Below, piece after piece: positions 37,073-46,503 of a DNA stretch of 64,000 nucleotides. Both the position numbers and the translations under genes were made by a program. The notes beneath the pieces were generated by a model. It had not been told where the DNA came from. It saw nothing but the letters and a program-made list of their open reading frames with translations, and ran no database searches. This DNA is from Tenderia sp965602225 (GTDB lineage Bacteria; Pseudomonadota; Gammaproteobacteria; Tenderiales; Tenderiaceae): contig CBFCYE010000006.1 of assembly GCA_965602225.1 (NCBI GenBank), forward strand, positions 54,043 to 118,042. Reading direction: 5' to 3'. Position 1 is the stretch's first letter. Each line of letters opens with the position of its first letter.

Positions 37073-37708
37073 ATGAACAAACAAAAACGCAGCGAAATAT
37101 TCACCCGCCTGCGGGCCGAAAATCCTACGCCCACTACCGAACTGAACTACAGCACACCATTTGAATTATTGGTCGCAGTGGCGCTGTCGGCCCAAGCAAC
37201 AGACAAGGGCGTCAACAAAGCCACCACCAAGCTGTTTCCGGTCGCCAACACACCAGAGACTATCTTTGCCTTAGGTGAAGATGGACTAAAGCACTACATC
37301 AAAACCATTGGTCTGTTTAACAGCAAGGCCAAACACATCATCAAGGCCTGCAAAATCCTGATCGACAAACACCACAGCGTGGTGCCACAAAACCGTGAAG
37401 AGCTAGAGGCCCTGCCTGGTGTCGGCCGCAAGACCGCCAATGTCATCCTCAACACCGCCTTTGGCCATCCAACTATCGCCGTCGACACCCATATCTTCCG
37501 CGTCTCCAACCGCACCAAGATCGCCCCAGGCAAAAATGTCGTCGAAGTCGAAAAAAAGCTGGAAAGATTCATCCCCGAAGAATTCAAACTCGATGCCCAT
37601 CACTGGCTGATACTGCATGGTCGCTATGTCTGTGTGGCGCGCAAACCAAAATGTGAGGCGTGTATAATCGAGGATCTGTGTGAGTATAAAGACAAGGTAT
37701 ACACGTGA
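37073..37708 (+). CDS. nth: Endonuclease III
   Basis: This 211-residue glycosylase/AP lyase removes oxidised pyrimidines from DNA. The helix-hairpin-helix is LPGVGRKTANVIL with the catalytic Lys near residue 120, and the catalytic Asp is in VDTHIFRVSNR near 138. The C-terminal 4Fe-4S cluster is held by Cys in CVARKPKCEACIIEDLC. In many gammaproteobacteria nth is the last gene of the rnf operon; here it is still on the same strand but after the OGT-like gene. The next gene starts within its stop codon. Confidence 0.96.
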   Translation: MNKQKRSEIFTRLRAENPTPTTELNYSTPFELLVAVALSAQATDKGVNKATTKLFPVANTPETIFALGEDGLKHYIKTIGLFNSKAKHIIKACKILIDKHHSVVPQNREELEALPGVGRKTANVILNTAFGHPTIAVDTHIFRVSNRTKIAPGKNVVEVEKKLERFIPEEFKLDAHHWLILHGRYVCVARKPKCEACIIEDLCEYKDKVYT

Positions 37709-38133
37709 TGTTCGGTAATGATAGAAACAAGCTACGCCAATATTATTTTGATGTCTGGTTTAAGGCACAAAATAACCAGCCGCTGGAACCGCTGGAAAAA
37801 ATCATTGCCGATGTCGTTAGCCAGCATCCTGAGTATCACCCAGTGCTCAGCAACAAGGACAGCGCCATGGGTAAGGAATACCTACCCGAGTCAGGCGAGA
37901 GTAACCCGTTCATGCACATGGGCATGCATATCGCCATCCATGAACAACTCAGTGCCAACCGCCCTGCCGGCATCCGTGAAATCTACCAGAAGATTGCCAC
38001 ACGCTGTGGCGATGCACATGAAGCCGAACATAAAATGACCGAGTGTCTGGCAGAAATGATGTGGCAGGCGCAGCGCAGTAGCACTGCACCTGATGAGAAG
38101 GCCTATATCAGGCTGCTAAAAAAACTCATCTAA
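37708..38133 (+). CDS. DUF1841 family protein
   Basis: This 141-residue soluble protein matches DUF1841: FGNDRNKLRQYYFDVWFKA at the N-terminus, the middle NPFMHMGMHIAIHEQLSANR with a His/Met-rich helix, and EHKMTECLAEMMWQAQRS near the end. The function is unknown. The start at 37708 overlaps the nth stop (ATGA), so the two are translationally coupled. A GTG three bases upstream is an alternative. It converges on hisC with only four bases between the stops. Confidence 0.85.
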   Translation: MFGNDRNKLRQYYFDVWFKAQNNQPLEPLEKIIADVVSQHPEYHPVLSNKDSAMGKEYLPESGESNPFMHMGMHIAIHEQLSANRPAGIREIYQKIATRCGDAHEAEHKMTECLAEMMWQAQRSSTAPDEKAYIRLLKKLI

Positions 38134-38137
38134 ACCG

Positions 38138-39196
38138 CTAAACAAGAATCTCTTTTAAAGCTGTAACCAGAGCCTCACACTCCTGCTGCGTACCAATGGT
38201 AATACGCAGGTGCTGATCGATACGGGGACTGGCGAAATAACGCACCAGAATATTCCTATCGCGCAGCTGCTTACCTAACTCTGCCGCATCTTGATCTGGA
38301 TGATGGGCAAAGACAAAATTGGCCGTTGAAGGCAGCAGCTCAAAACCAAGCTGTTTCAACTCAACATCGAGCCAATCACGCGAGATGATGATCTTTTGTC
38401 GCGTCTGTTCAAAATATTGTTTGTCTTGCAGTGCCGCAACCGCTGCAGTTTGCGCCAGCATATCCAGAGGATAGGAATTAAATGAGTTTTTGACCCGTTC
38501 CAGGCCATCGATCAGTTCCGCTGAACCTATGGCAAAACCAACCCGCGAACCGGCCAGGCTACGCGACTTGGAAAATGTCTGCACCACCAACAGATTGGGA
38601 AACTGATCGACCAGAGCAATCGCCGTCTCACCACCAAAGTCGATATAGGCCTCATCAACAATTACCACTGATTCAGTATTCTTCTGCAACAGGCTACGCA
38701 GCTTTTCCAGGCCAATGACACGCCCGGTGGGGGCGTTAGGATTTGGGAAAATAATACCGCCATTGTCCTGAACATAATCATCCAGCGCAATTTCAAACTC
38801 ATCGTTCAAGGCTGGCTGTTGATATTCGATAGCAAACAGATTGCAATAAACCGGGTAAAAGCTATAGCTGATATCGGGAAACAAGATAGGTTTGGCTTGT
38901 TTGAAAAAGGCCATAAAGGCCAGCGCCAGCACCTCGTCTGAACCATTGCCAACAAAGACCTGGGGTTTAGTCACTGCGTGATAATCGGCCAAGACTTGCT
39001 TGAGAACGTCACTGTTTGAATCAGGATAGAAACGCAGTCGTCCCTTGTCAAAATCATTGATGGCCTCAACCACCGCGGGCGAAGGTGGATAGGGATTTTC
39101 ATTGGTATTGAGTTTGATTAGCCCCTGCACCTTAGGCTGCTCACCCGGCACATAAGGCACTAGCCCTCTGGTCAGTTCACTCCAATACTTACTCAC
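38138..39196 (-). CDS. hisC: Histidinol-phosphate aminotransferase
   Basis: This 352-residue PLP enzyme converts imidazole acetol phosphate and glutamate to histidinol phosphate. It has the N-terminal LNTNENPYPPSP near residue 28, NPNAPTGRVIG near 150, DEAYIDFGG near 175 and the PLP-lysine motif QTFSKSRSLAGSRVGFAIG near 205. The fold and length fit the HisC2 type common in beta- and gammaproteobacteria. It lies alone; other his genes are not in the window. It is divergent from the globin gene. Confidence 0.93.
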   Translation of the reverse strand: MSKYWSELTRGLVPYVPGEQPKVQGLIKLNTNENPYPPSPAVVEAINDFDKGRLRFYPDSNSDVLKQVLADYHAVTKPQVFVGNGSDEVLALAFMAFFKQAKPILFPDISYSFYPVYCNLFAIEYQQPALNDEFEIALDDYVQDNGGIIFPNPNAPTGRVIGLEKLRSLLQKNTESVVIVDEAYIDFGGETAIALVDQFPNLLVVQTFSKSRSLAGSRVGFAIGSAELIDGLERVKNSFNSYPLDMLAQTAAVAALQDKQYFEQTRQKIIISRDWLDVELKQLGFELLPSTANFVFAHHPDQDAAELGKQLRDRNILVRYFASPRIDQHLRITIGTQQECEALVTALKEILV

Positions 39197-39361
39197 CTGA
39201 TACCACCTCTAAAATATAGCGAAAACACGGCCTAATAATACACGCCCAACCCCAGCTCCGACAGCACTACTCAGCCAACATAAAACCCTACCGAGTTGAA
39301 AAGCCAGACAAAATACCGTATTTTACTCAACCATACATTCAGACTCACTAATATTGAAAAT

Positions 39362-39781
39362 ATGAACAAACGCGAACTAGAACTGGTACAGACCAGCTGG
39401 GAAAAAGCAAGCCTCAATGCCGATGAGTTTGTACAGTTGTTCTACAAAAAATTGTTTGAGATCGACCCCAAGCTACAGGCCCTATTCAAACGTAGCATGG
39501 GGATGCAGGGACGAAAGATCATGAGCATGTTTAGCTCGGCGGTTGAATACATGGGCCAGACAGAAAAAGTTTTGCCGCCACTCATTGCCGCTGGCAAACG
39601 TCATATTCAGTATGGTGTTGACGACAAAGATTATGAAACAGTGCGCCAGGCGCTGATGCAAACTATGACTGAAGAGTTAGGTGAAGAGTTCGACACTGAA
39701 ACTCGTGCGGCCTGGGAGCTGGCCTATAGAAAGATACAGGACATCATGAGCTCGGCCTGCCATCAAAAGCCCTTGGCCTGA
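39362..39781 (+). CDS. Single-domain globin
   Basis: This 139-residue protein has a full-length globin fold with the CD-region Phe in DPKLQALFKRSM and the proximal His in GKRHIQYGVDDKDYETVRQA near residue 80. The distal site is near MQGRKIMSMFSSAVEYM. No reductase or signalling domain is attached. The start at 39362 gives a normal globin N-terminus (MNKRELELVQTSWEKA); the frame also extends to a TTG at 39296. It may bind O2 or NO. It converges on the hybrid kinase/EAL gene, three bases away. Confidence 0.87.
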   Translation: MNKRELELVQTSWEKASLNADEFVQLFYKKLFEIDPKLQALFKRSMGMQGRKIMSMFSSAVEYMGQTEKVLPPLIAAGKRHIQYGVDDKDYETVRQALMQTMTEELGEEFDTETRAAWELAYRKIQDIMSSACHQKPLA

Positions 39782-39783
39782 GC

Positions 39784-42700
39784 TTAATCATTGCCGGCCT
39801 GCCACTGCTCCAACCATTTCTCTAGTTGGTCTGCGGGCACAGGCCTGGAAATAAAAAATCCCTGCAGCATGTGACAGCCAAGTTTCTTAAGCAGATCCCA
39901 ATCTTCCTTTGACTCCACCCCTTCCGCCACCAGGGTCATGCCCAGCTTTTGCCCAAGCAGAATACTAGACTCAACAATTGCCCGACTGGAAGGATCTGAC
40001 ACCCCGTTCATGACAAACTCTTTATCAATCTTCAACTCGGTAAAGGGAATCCCCTGCAGCTGTTTGAAGGTGGAATAACCAGTACCAAAATCATCAATCG
40101 AAAGCGTAACCCCCTTAAGCCGCAATCGCACCAGGGTGTCCAGAGTCGTAGCCAGATCATCGATGACGCCACTCTCGGTTATCTCCAGGATCACATCATC
40201 AGGTGATAAATCATTTCGCTCTAAATGAGCCATTACCTGCTCAGGAAAGTTTAAACGACGGCCGATGGTACCGGCGGCAATGTTAATCGACACCTTGAAC
40301 TCCAGGCCTTGTTTACGCCACTGTTTTAGCTGAGCAAACGCCTTAACAAAGACCAGGTCTGTCAACGCGTCAATCAAACCATTCTCTTCTGCCATAGGAA
40401 TAAACTCATCGGGCATGACAAACCCCTTACCCGGGTGCTGCCAGCGAACCAGCGCCTCAACACCCAGTAGGCTCTTGTTGAAGGTATCAATCTTAGGTTG
40501 GTAATAAACAACAAACTCGTCGTGCTCAATTGCCTGCCGCAATTCACGTAACGAAAACTCACTACTGGGCGGCCTGGCGACGACATCTTTTTTATTGGTT
40601 ATTTTTTCCAGCACTGCCGCCAACTGCACCTGTATCACTGGCTTTTCCATAGCGGCAACAAAACGAAAACTATGTGCATTAGCAAGATTTCTGGCCGAGT
40701 TCAAAATGCGACTATCCTCACCACTGAGCAAAACAATCGCGCCCTGATAATCTCTCGCCACCAGATGTCTGAGAAATTCCACACCATCCATCACGGGCAT
40801 ATTCAGATCGCAAAAGACAACATCCATCTCTGCGGCATTACTCTCCAGAATAGACAATGCCTCATTGCCAGAGCTGGCTGAAAAAACATGTTCAACCTTC
40901 AAGCCCCCAAGTGAGGCCGCCAGTGCATGCAGGATAACGGGATCATCATCGACAACCAGTACCCGACTAATAGCATGAACCGCCGTTTGCCGGTTTACCT
41001 CCGGTTTTCTGCGTTCAAGCTGTTTAAGTGCCTGCCGCAGACCAATGACAGCTCGCTGAACCTGGCTCTCAAGTTCACCGAGAAAACTCGCCAGCATCTC
41101 CCATTCATCTTCTCTGGAAAAATCTTCTATCGCCTGACACATTTGCGCCAATGCCTCTGCACCAACCGCAGCAGAAGATGATTTGAATCGGTGTGCCCAA
41201 AACACCAGTTTGTCTGCATCATGCGCGTCCCAGGCGGCATGGATCTCGCGCAGTGTACTGGGGAGGGTTTCAAAAAAGTTATTCACAATCTGGCGCTGCT
41301 GTTCCACATTGCCCCCCACCAGGGCAGCCAGACGATCAAGATTCAATTCTTCGCTACTGACAACAATGGGGGCGGCCACCTCATAACCAAGTTCAGAGCT
41401 TTTGTCAGAGTAGCCCAGCCAATATTGCACCACCTTCTTCAACACATTGATATCAACCGGCTTAGAAATGTAATCATCCATCCCGGCCTCGAGACAGCGC
41501 TCTCGTTCACCCGCCATTACATTGGCTGTCACGGCCACCACAGGTACATGTTTGTCGGTACCTTTCTCTAGCTCCCTGATATACCGCAGCAAATCATAAC
41601 CATCCATGCCTGGCATATGTATGTCAGTCAAAATCAGGCCATAGGGCATATTTTCCAGTCTGGACAATATTTCTTCCGGACCACTGACAATATCAGGGCT
41701 AAGTCCCAGTGCTTGAAATTGATGTTTGAATACAATGCGGTTGGTTGGGTTGTCCTCAACAATCAAAATTTTTGGACTGGCTGAATTGAGATCGGAATCT
41801 TTGCTGCGTGCATGTTTGGCAACACTGCCCCCCCCCTCTTCCTTCGCCACCATCTCAGCGATTTTTAGATCAATCCAGAAACTACTACCTTTACCCACCT
41901 GACTTTCAACACCGATCTCGCCCTGCATAAATTCAACAAATTGTTTGGATATATGCAAGCCAATACCAGAACCTTCAATGCCACTCTGTTCACTCACCAG
42001 CCGGGTGAAGGGTTTAAACAAGTAATCCAGATCTTTGTCTGAAATACCCATGCCGGTATCAGTGATCTTGATGCGCAACAATTCGGCATTCTGTCGTTCA
42101 CAGACAATCGTGACAGAACCAGACTCACGGTTATATTTAATCGCGTTGGAAAGTAGGTTGAGAAATATCTGTTTTAAACGTGTGCGATCGGCCAACACCC
42201 AAACATCAGCACATGACTGCGTCTCTACGATTAAAGACACACCATGCTTTTCCACCATAGGCATTACCAAGCTACGACACTCTTCCAGTGCAGAAAACAC
42301 ATCCACAGGCTCTAGCGACACATCAATACTACCGGCTTCAATTTTACCAAGCTCAAGGATATCGTCGATCAAGGTACGCAGGTGTCGTCCTGCCTGATAG
42401 ATTTCATTGGCAGTCTCTTTTTGCTCACTATTGGCACTAAGGTCATAACTAAACAGCTGAGCAAAACCCATAATGGCATTCAGAGGGGTCCGCAACTCAT
42501 GGCTCATACTGGAAAGAAATTCTGACTTTGCCTGGTTAGCACTTTCAGCTTCATCCTTGGCCAGTTTCAAGTCGCTCTCAACGCGCTTCAATTCGGAGAT
42601 ATCGCGAACAACACCGCTAAAAAACCGCTTATCGCCAACAACAAATTCACTGACAGTGATATGAATGGGAAAACAACTACCATCCTGCTTTAGCCCCTCA

Positions 42701-43497
42701 ACTTCACGACCACCGCCGACTACCTTGGCTTTACCACCACCAACATAATTTTCCATGTAGGCATCATGTTTCACTTGATGCGACTCAGGCATCAACAGAC
42801 TGATGTTGCGCCCAGGCAACTCTTCACAGGAATAACCAAACATTGATTCAACGGCTGGATTGCAGAAAGAAATCACACCCTTGGCATCTATCACCACAAT
42901 GGCATCAACAGCGGTTTCAACAATGGCCTTAGTCTGGGCTTGCAAGGCCAACCGCTCATTTTTGGCACGTGTTAAGGCAATAATCCGGCCATAGGTTTCA
43001 ATCAAGGGTTTGAGGTAATCAAGCTGCGCCTGGTCATAACCAGATTCACTATTGGCAACACCAAGCATACCGACCATTTCGTCGCCAAACATAACCGGAA
43101 CGCCCATAAATGCACGTAAAGGTGGATGCCCCGTGGGCAAGCCAGTGCTACGAGAGTCCTCAGCGGGATGATTACAAATAACAGCTTCCGCTGTCGTCAG
43201 CACCGCACCATACAGAGACTCGAGTTTGCCAAAGTGCATACCGTCAGCCAGGCTCTGCTCATAGAGATGCGGTGTTTCTTCATCCCAGGATATATCGGTA
43301 TAGGCATGAGTTTTAAGAAACGGCTGACCGTCAGGCCCCCTCAGTACTTCACCGATAAAACCGTACTCACTCTCGCTCAATGCCAAAAAATCAGCCAACA
43401 ACTCTTCATAGAGTTGGCCAATGTCATGACCGAGCATAAAGTGGCTTTGTGCATTGCTAATCGCAGTTAAAAGCGCATTAGCCTTTTCCAGCCCCAT
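39784..43497 (-). CDS. Hybrid phosphorelay kinase with GAF, PAS, HPt, two REC domains and EAL
   Basis: This 1237-residue protein has no membrane segment and so is cytosolic. Domains in order: GAF (about 15-180), PAS (about 185-305), HisKA with H333 in MSHELRTPLN, HATPase (about 435-548, NAIKYN and GSGIGL boxes), REC1 with D625, HPt with H769 in WAHRFKSSSAA, REC2 with D897, and EAL (about 980-1230) with E1014-A-L, DDFGTGYS and the metal-site motif DKEFV. It should carry a complete phosphorelay from H333 to D625 to H769 to D897, which then controls cyclic-di-GMP hydrolysis by the EAL domain. There is no GGDEF. It lies between a globin gene and a hemerythrin remnant; the input ligand is unknown. 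Confidence 0.92.
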   Translation of the reverse strand: MGLEKANALLTAISNAQSHFMLGHDIGQLYEELLADFLALSESEYGFIGEVLRGPDGQPFLKTHAYTDISWDEETPHLYEQSLADGMHFGKLESLYGAVLTTAEAVICNHPAEDSRSTGLPTGHPPLRAFMGVPVMFGDEMVGMLGVANSESGYDQAQLDYLKPLIETYGRIIALTRAKNERLALQAQTKAIVETAVDAIVVIDAKGVISFCNPAVESMFGYSCEELPGRNISLLMPESHQVKHDAYMENYVGGGKAKVVGGGREVEGLKQDGSCFPIHITVSEFVVGDKRFFSGVVRDISELKRVESDLKLAKDEAESANQAKSEFLSSMSHELRTPLNAIMGFAQLFSYDLSANSEQKETANEIYQAGRHLRTLIDDILELGKIEAGSIDVSLEPVDVFSALEECRSLVMPMVEKHGVSLIVETQSCADVWVLADRTRLKQIFLNLLSNAIKYNRESGSVTIVCERQNAELLRIKITDTGMGISDKDLDYLFKPFTRLVSEQSGIEGSGIGLHISKQFVEFMQGEIGVESQVGKGSSFWIDLKIAEMVAKEEGGGSVAKHARSKDSDLNSASPKILIVEDNPTNRIVFKHQFQALGLSPDIVSGPEEILSRLENMPYGLILTDIHMPGMDGYDLLRYIRELEKGTDKHVPVVAVTANVMAGERERCLEAGMDDYISKPVDINVLKKVVQYWLGYSDKSSELGYEVAAPIVVSSEELNLDRLAALVGGNVEQQRQIVNNFFETLPSTLREIHAAWDAHDADKLVFWAHRFKSSSAAVGAEALAQMCQAIEDFSREDEWEMLASFLGELESQVQRAVIGLRQALKQLERRKPEVNRQTAVHAISRVLVVDDDPVILHALAASLGGLKVEHVFSASSGNEALSILESNAAEMDVVFCDLNMPVMDGVEFLRHLVARDYQGAIVLLSGEDSRILNSARNLANAHSFRFVAAMEKPVIQVQLAAVLEKITNKKDVVARPPSSEFSLRELRQAIEHDEFVVYYQPKIDTFNKSLLGVEALVRWQHPGKGFVMPDEFIPMAEENGLIDALTDLVFVKAFAQLKQWRKQGLEFKVSINIAAGTIGRRLNFPEQVMAHLERNDLSPDDVILEITESGVIDDLATTLDTLVRLRLKGVTLSIDDFGTGYSTFKQLQGIPFTELKIDKEFVMNGVSDPSSRAIVESSILLGQKLGMTLVAEGVESKEDWDLLKKLGCHMLQGFFISRPVPADQLEKWLEQWQAGND

Positions 43498-43665
43498 TAA
43501 AAAGTCACCTTCCCCGAAAACTAACGTTTAGACTCTATAATTCATCGGCCGCATTAGAAAACTCTGCAATACAATCGGCTTTTCAATAAAATACCAGTTA
43601 ATACAAAAACTTAGAACGTGAAACGGGCTATGCCACTTATTTCACTAGCTTCCAGCTAAAACAAG

Positions 43666-44074
43666 CTAACTAATGGCTTTATCCTTAAGAAAAGCAGCAA
43701 GTTTGGCATCCATTTTCAAAATATGTCCGCTCAGAGTCACTCCTTCAAAAAGAGCAGCACAGCAGTCAAATCCACCACACTTCCTTTCGCCAAGCTGCCC
43801 ACCAGGGCATTGCCCTGCGGCCTAAACTTCGCATGCACCTGCGCATGCGAATCTATATCGGGCTAGTCATAGGCCTTCATCAACTCTTCTTCGACAAAAA
43901 AATGGGCCTTAGTATAGTCAACTAACCATCAATAACCTTCTCGACAATCCCACCGCTGGCCTCATTCTCAACCGCCTTCTGAAGCAAGTTGATGTATGAA
44001 ATGAGCATCTCATGCTCTTGATCTATAACCCGATTACCTACCCGCAGGCTGTCATCAAACTCTATATACGGCAT
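43666..44074 (-). pseudogene. Decayed bacteriohemerythrin
   Basis: From an ATG at 44074 with AGGGGA upstream, the minus strand reads MPYIEFDDSLRVGNRVIDQE, then H and normal hemerythrin sequence as far as VIDG before an early stop at 43922. Shifting frame there restores LVDYTKAHFFVEEELMKAYD, then an in-frame TAG, PDIDSHAQVHAKF, and further on LLFLKE followed by TGA where Trp is expected. A second shift gives GHILKMDAKLAAFLKDKAIS and a final stop at 43666. Most iron-ligand residues of the family (H in DQEH, HFxxE, HxxxH, GHI, D) are still there. At least two frameshifts and three nonsense codons mark it as dead but recent. The live form bound O2 with a di-iron site. Confidence 0.8.
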
Positions 44075-44380
44075 CAGATTCCCCTTATTGATTACACATA
44101 ACACCCTGATTCAAAGGTATGGTCTTTACCAATTACCATATAAAGTAACGGTTAAACATCAATAATCTAAACCAATGAAAACGCTAAAAAACTAGAGTTT
44201 CAGCATTTACACCAACACAACAGCAATAAATAACGGAATTCAGTTCAGAGGCGAGAAATATCTGGGGCACTTGAAAACAGAACATTAACAAGCGAAACAA
44301 TGGAAATTTATAAGGGGGGGTTTAGTTTTTATGCTATTGCCATCGTGCTTTGTGGCACTTCCGGGAAGCTGCCCGACAAT
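44075..44380. other. Intergenic region without a supported gene
   Basis: About 300 bases between the start of the hemerythrin remnant and the terminator of gloA. It is A/T-rich, contains a run of seven G at 44314-44320 and a small GTGC/GCAC hairpin near 44346-44359. I see no convincing coding frame or RNA gene. It should contain the old promoter of the hemerythrin gene. Confidence 0.4.
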
Positions 44381-44405
44381 AAAAAAGAGGGACTAACGTC
44401 CCTCT
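44381..44405 (-). terminator. Terminator of gloA, overlapping its 3' end
   Basis: On the minus strand AGAGGGAC-GTTA-GTCCCTCT forms a perfect eight-pair stem (44386-44405) followed by six T. The gloA stop codon (44393-44395) lies in the loop and adjoining stem base, so the last codons of gloA form the first arm. Confidence 0.75.
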
Positions 44406-44776
44406 ATCAATTCAATCTTGTAACCGTCCGGGTCTTCGACAAAGGCGATCACCGTATTGCCATGTTGCATCGGCCCCGGCTCACGCGTCACCTTGCCACC
44501 ACGTCGTTTCAACTCGTTACAGGTGGCGTAGATGTCGTCTACCCCCAGCGCAACATGGCCATAACCATTGCCCAGGTCGTAGTTTTCCGTACCCCAATTA
44601 TAAGTCAGCTCAATCACCGCGGTATCTGACTCTTCACCATAACCGACGAAGGCCAGAGTGAATTCACCTTCCGGATACTCTTTCTGCCGTAGCAGCTTCA
44701 TACCCAACACATCGGTATAGAACTCGATTGAACGTTCAAGATTAGCGACGCGAAACATGGTGTGTAACAGGCGCAT
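44393..44776 (-). CDS. gloA: Lactoylglutathione lyase (glyoxalase I)
   Basis: This 127-residue enzyme turns the hemithioacetal of methylglyoxal and glutathione into S-lactoylglutathione. It has the metal His in MRLLHTMFRV (His5), the block SIEFYTDVLGMKLLRQKEYP, a second metal site near ELTYNWGTE, His in GYGHVALGVDD near 74, and the catalytic Glu in FVEDPDGYKIELIE. The form is the short Ni2+-type bacterial enzyme. The stop codon sits within the terminator hairpin. ppnP is 11 bases upstream on the same strand. Confidence 0.95.
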   Translation of the reverse strand: MRLLHTMFRVANLERSIEFYTDVLGMKLLRQKEYPEGEFTLAFVGYGEESDTAVIELTYNWGTENYDLGNGYGHVALGVDDIYATCNELKRRGGKVTREPGPMQHGNTVIAFVEDPDGYKIELIEGR

Positions 44777-44787
44777 GAATTTAGTCT

Positions 44788-45096
44788 TTATTCGTAATGA
44801 CAGATGTAATCCAGCAATTCATCCACTTCAATGTCAAAGTGAGAATTACCAGGCACATTAAAACTTTCGCCAGCCTGATACTCAGACCAGTCCTGGCTAT
44901 CAGCTAGCTTGACCTTGCAGCGGCCTTGAGTAACTTCCATCACCTCAGCCGCTTCAGTAGAGAAGCGATAGTTACCGGTCTGCATGATACCCAGACTTTT
45001 CATCTCACCGTCAGCAGTCACTATAGAACGACTAGTGATCTTGCCATCGTGATAGATGTTGGCTTTGTGTTTGATTGTTGCGCTTGAATATTCCAT
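44788..45096 (-). CDS. ppnP: Pyrimidine/purine nucleoside phosphorylase
   Basis: This 102-residue cupin-like protein (UPF0345, YaiE) phosphorolyses several nucleosides to base and ribose-1-phosphate. The family pattern is clear: IYHDGKITSRSIVTADGEMK near residue 14, SLGIMQTGNYRFSTEAAEVMEVTQG near 34 (shown in part) and FNVPGNSHFDIEVDELLDYICHY at the C-terminus. Length is standard (about 95-105). It lies nine bases after argG on the same strand, with gloA next. Confidence 0.92.
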   Translation of the reverse strand: MEYSSATIKHKANIYHDGKITSRSIVTADGEMKSLGIMQTGNYRFSTEAAEVMEVTQGRCKVKLADSQDWSEYQAGESFNVPGNSHFDIEVDELLDYICHYE

Positions 45097-45105
45097 AAAA
45101 AACTC

Positions 45106-46326
45106 CTATTTTTGACGCTTTTTAGCGGCAATGCGCAGACGCAATGCATTTAATTTGATAAAACCCGCGGCATCTTTTTGGTCGTAGGCGCCGGCATCAT
45201 CTTCAAAGGTGGCTATTTCAGCATCGAACAAAGAATCGCTAGCAGACTGACGCCCCACAACGGTGATGTTGCCCTTATACAGTTTCAGACGCACTTCACC
45301 GTTGACTGTCTTCTGTGATTCATCAATCATCGCCTGCAACATGGTGCGCTCTGGTGACCACCAGAAACCGTTGTAAACCAGCTCGGCATAACGAGGCATG
45401 AATTCATCCTTCAAATGCGCTGCCTCACGATCCAAGGTCAACGACTCAATCGCGCGATGACCTTTCAACATGATGGTGCCCGCAGGTGTTTCATAACAAC
45501 CGCGCGACTTCATACCGACAAAACGATTCTCGACAATGTCGACACGACCGATGCCATTTTCGCCACCGACTTTATTCAGATATACCATCACTTCAGCGGG
45601 TGTCATAGCAACACCATCAATGGCAACGATATCGCCTTTGATATAGCTCAGTTCAATCTCTGTTGCTTTATCTGGCGCTGCTTCGGGAGAAACTGTCCAA
45701 CGCCACATGTCTGCCTCAGGCTCGGCCCAAGGGTCTTCCAGAATGTCACCTTCGTAAGAGATATGTAGTAGATTGGCATCCATGGAATAAGGTGATTTCT
45801 TCTTCGCCTGCTGATTTTCAATGGCAATATCATGCTCAGCCGCATATTGCATCAATGACTCACGCGAACTCAGGTCCCACTCACGCCAGGGCGCAATCAC
45901 GTGTACACCAGGCATCAAAGCATAGGCACCCAGTTCAAAACGAATCTGGTCATTACCTTTACCCGTCGCACCATGAGAAATGGCGCATGCACCGGTCTCT
46001 TGCGCGATCTCCACCAAACGCTTGGCAATCAGCGGACGCGCAATCGAGGTACCGAGCAGGTACTCACCTTCATAGATGGCATTGGCGCGGAACATAGGAA
46101 AAACAAAGTCGCGGGCAAACTCTTCACACAGGTCTTCGATGTAAATTTCTTTGACACCCATTGCCACAGCCTTGGCGCGGGCCGGCTCAACCTCTTCACC
46201 CTGACCGATATCAGCGGTGAAGGTCACCACCTCACAGCCATATTCAACCTCCAGCCATTTAACGATGATGGAGGTATCCAAACCACCTGAATAGGCCAAA
46301 ACGACTTTATTTATTTCTTTCGACAT
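45106..46326 (-). CDS. argG: Argininosuccinate synthase
   Basis: This 406-residue enzyme joins citrulline and aspartate using ATP in arginine synthesis. It has the pyrophosphatase-type P-loop VVLAYSGGLDTSIIVKWL near residue 7, the citrulline/aspartate-binding block SHGATGKGNDQIRFELG near 117 and KSRGCYETPAGTIM near 270. The start at 46326 gives MSKEINKVVLAYSGG; a longer frame to 46383 adds 19 residues that are not typical. The type is the long-established argG type 1. It probably shares a transcript with ppnP and gloA downstream, though this linkage is only inferred from spacing. Confidence 0.95.
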   Translation of the reverse strand: MSKEINKVVLAYSGGLDTSIIVKWLEVEYGCEVVTFTADIGQGEEVEPARAKAVAMGVKEIYIEDLCEEFARDFVFPMFRANAIYEGEYLLGTSIARPLIAKRLVEIAQETGACAISHGATGKGNDQIRFELGAYALMPGVHVIAPWREWDLSSRESLMQYAAEHDIAIENQQAKKKSPYSMDANLLHISYEGDILEDPWAEPEADMWRWTVSPEAAPDKATEIELSYIKGDIVAIDGVAMTPAEVMVYLNKVGGENGIGRVDIVENRFVGMKSRGCYETPAGTIMLKGHRAIESLTLDREAAHLKDEFMPRYAELVYNGFWWSPERTMLQAMIDESQKTVNGEVRLKLYKGNITVVGRQSASDSLFDAEIATFEDDAGAYDQKDAAGFIKLNALRLRIAAKKRQK

Positions 46327-46503
46327 GCCTTTAATCTCACTTACGTCCTTTAACAGGGGCGCAATTATACCCGAAACAGCCACACTACAGCAGCCCTAGC
46401 AAACCCCTGTGTTTCAGTCAGACATACCGAGCTTCACGCTAATGACTCAACATGAGACAATCCGCCACAAATTGTAGGAAATAATGTTTTTTGAGGGGTC
46501 AAA

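Noticed and set aside
44300..44629. 109-codon plus-strand frame over the gloA end
   Set aside because: Antisense to gloA and crosses its terminator; gloA has all metal ligands.
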